Origin: an uncultured Pelagibacteraceae bacterium
Lineage (GTDB): Bacteria > Pseudomonadota > Alphaproteobacteria > Pelagibacterales > Pelagibacteraceae
Reading direction: 5' to 3'
Length of the DNA stretch: 33,093 bases
Assembly: GCA_902573985.1 (NCBI GenBank)
Contig: CACGLS010000005.1
Coordinates: forward strand, 1 to 33,093
Shown: one piece after another, positions 31,919-33,093 of the stretch
Layout: every line of letters starts with the position of its first letter
How positions within the stretch are numbered: the first letter of the stretch is position 1
Program-made: the position numbers and the translations under genes
The notes under the pieces: generated by a model
Databases searched by the model: none
The model's input: the letters and a program-made list of their open reading frames with translations, nothing else
What the model was told of the DNA's origin: nothing

Positions 31919-33093
31919 ATTTTTAGTTGATACAGTCGACTCTAAAGATAAGTTGATTCAATATTTCCGAAAAGGAATAAAAAAAGATAATGAACTAAGA
32001 ATTGGCGTCGAGCACGAAAAATTTCTATTCAATAAGAGTGATTTAAAACGAGTAGATTACAATCAAATAAAAAAAGTATTTGAAAATCTTAAAAATAATG
32101 GATGGGAGCCTGAGTATGAGAAAGATAGAATAATTGGTTTAAAAAGAGAAAATCAAAAAATTACCACTGAACCTGGTTTTCAATATGAATTGTCAGGTGC
32201 ACCTTTTAAAAACATACATTTAGTTTGTTCAGAAAATAGCTCTCATTTCAATGAACTGAAAGAAATTTTTAGCTCTACTTCTATAACTACTTCTTCTATT
32301 GCATATGATCCATTTAATAAATTAACTGATATCCCTAAAAGTCCAAAAGAGCGTTACACAATTATGACATCTGAAATGCCAAAAGGTGGCAAATTAAGTT
32401 TAGATATGATGTACAAAACTGCAGGTATTCAAATTAATTATGATTATATTTCTGAAGAGGATTTTGAAAAAAAATTTAAAATCGGTAACTATTTAGCTCC
32501 CTTAACTATTGCTCTTTTTGCAAACTCTCCTTTTAATGAGAATAAGCTCTCAGGTTTTTTATCTTATAGAGGAAAAGTTTGGCAAGAAACTAATAGAGGA
32601 GGAATAATGCCAATTACTTTTGAGAATGTTAATTTTGAAAAATATATTGATCATGCAATCAATTACCCAATTTTATTTCTTAAAAAAAATGGAAAATATT
32701 ACTCGCCAAACGGTCAAACTTTTAGGGATTTTTTAAATGGCAATTTAATTTTTTTAAAAGGAGAAAAACCAACTTTAGAAGATTTTGAAAATCACTTAAG
32801 TACTATTTTTACTGAGATAAGATTAAAACAGGTTATAGAGTTTAGATCTTTAGATACATGTAATTTCGGTTGTATTTGTAACGGTCCCTCTTTCTTTACA
32901 GGTTTAATTTATGGATCTTTGGAGGAGACTTATGAAATTATAAAAAATTGGAAAAAAGAGGAAGTTATGGAAGCATACTTAAACGCCCCTAAACAAGGAT
33001 TAAACACTTTGCTAAAAAATAAAAAATTAATTGATTGGGCAAAAATATTTTTAAACTTGTCAAAAAAAGGCTTAGAAAAAAGAAATGAGCTGA
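31911..33093 (+). CDS. gshA: Glutamate-cysteine ligase, plant/alphaproteobacterial type (3' end outside the window)
   Basis: An open frame of 394 codons runs to the window edge without a stop. It matches the alphaproteobacterial/plant-type glutamate-cysteine ligase: RIGVEHEKF near residue 30, TTEPGFQYELSGAPFKNIH near residue 83, KSPKERYTIMTSEMPKGGK, then LAPLTIALFANSPF and FTEIRLKQVIEFRSLDTC. Family members are about 450 residues, so roughly 60 are missing. It makes gamma-glutamylcysteine from Glu, Cys and ATP. The only usable start in frame is the TTG at 31911, 8 bases inside the ATP-grasp gene, since a stop lies three codons upstream and no ATG precedes the conserved core. Confidence 0.9.
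   Translation, partial: MNKFLVDTVDSKDKLIQYFRKGIKKDNELRIGVEHEKFLFNKSDLKRVDYNQIKKVFENLKNNGWEPEYEKDRIIGLKRENQKITTEPGFQYELSGAPFKNIHLVCSENSSHFNELKEIFSSTSITTSSIAYDPFNKLTDIPKSPKERYTIMTSEMPKGGKLSLDMMYKTAGIQINYDYISEEDFEKKFKIGNYLAPLTIALFANSPFNENKLSGFLSYRGKVWQETNRGGIMPITFENVNFEKYIDHAINYPILFLKKNGKYYSPNGQTFRDFLNGNLIFLKGEKPTLEDFENHLSTIFTEIRLKQVIEFRSLDTCNFGCICNGPSFFTGLIYGSLEETYEIIKNWKKEEVMEAYLNAPKQGLNTLLKNKKLIDWAKIFLNLSKKGLEKRNEL

Noticed and set aside
1-33093. CRISPR arrays, insertion sequences, prophage genes, replication origin, riboswitches
   Set aside because: No regularly spaced repeats, transposase or phage genes, or recognisable conserved riboswitch core were seen; spacers are all under 150 bases.

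Overview
The window looks like a streamlined, free-living marine alphaproteobacterium of the SAR11 / Pelagibacter type. The DNA is very A+T-rich (judged by eye at about 70%, not counted). Proteins are Lys/Ile/Asn-rich, genes are packed with 0-10 base gaps or ATGA/TAATG overlaps, no spacer exceeds 150 bases, and no transcription factor, mobile element, rRNA or intact tRNA is visible. Periplasmic-binding-protein uptake systems dominate. The taxonomic call is inference from style and gene content.

Layout. (1) 1-284: the tail of a renalase-like flavoprotein. (2) 285-5997, minus strand: a tight five-gene run, DUF411 copper-type protein, cytochrome c', LysE exporter, aconitase (acnA) and PrpD. (3) 6016-7315: divergent cytochrome b561, then DUF4396 membrane protein and CsaA on the minus strand. 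(4) 7380-13015, minus: a P5CR-like reductase followed by a complete branched-chain/amide-type ABC importer, livH-livM-livG-livF-livK, with a strong terminator after livK. (5) 13021-14532, plus: AbrB-type membrane protein and DoxX, ending in a bidirectional terminator shared with an outer-membrane beta-barrel protein (14586-15227). (6) 15370-18350, minus: a tripartite tricarboxylate transporter tctC-tctB-tctA. (7) 18417-25190, minus: a second Liv importer (livK, terminator, livH-M-G-F), then azlC-azlD, an 18-codon mini-ORF and a CsiD/GlaH-type glutarate hydroxylase. (8) 25269-30548: LysE2; DUF2805-glutaredoxin-MsrB(Tat); ribokinase and CcdA; a small membrane protein; histidine phosphatase; a tRNA-Glu-like 5' fragment; cytosolic MsrB and CysE. 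(9) 30603-33093, plus: VOC protein, ATP-grasp ligase and glutamate-cysteine ligase (cut by the window edge), in overlapping frames.

How it fits together. Much of the window serves uptake of nitrogen- and carbon-containing small molecules (two Liv systems, one TTT system) and disposal or use of the products (AzlCD, two LysE exporters, GlaH, AcnA/PrpD). The right end is a thiol and sulfoxide-repair block: CysE makes the cysteine precursor, GshA and the ATP-grasp enzyme probably make a gamma-glutamyl thiol, and glutaredoxin, CcdA and two MsrBs use reducing power.

The most notable non-coding signals concern regulation without regulators. All three solute-binding-protein genes have a similar short leader and an intrinsic-terminator hairpin directly downstream. 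In the tct operon this hairpin is built from the start region of tctB itself. Many other gene starts have a -10-like hexamer only 5-8 bases before the ATG and no Shine-Dalgarno sequence, as expected for leaderless mRNAs.
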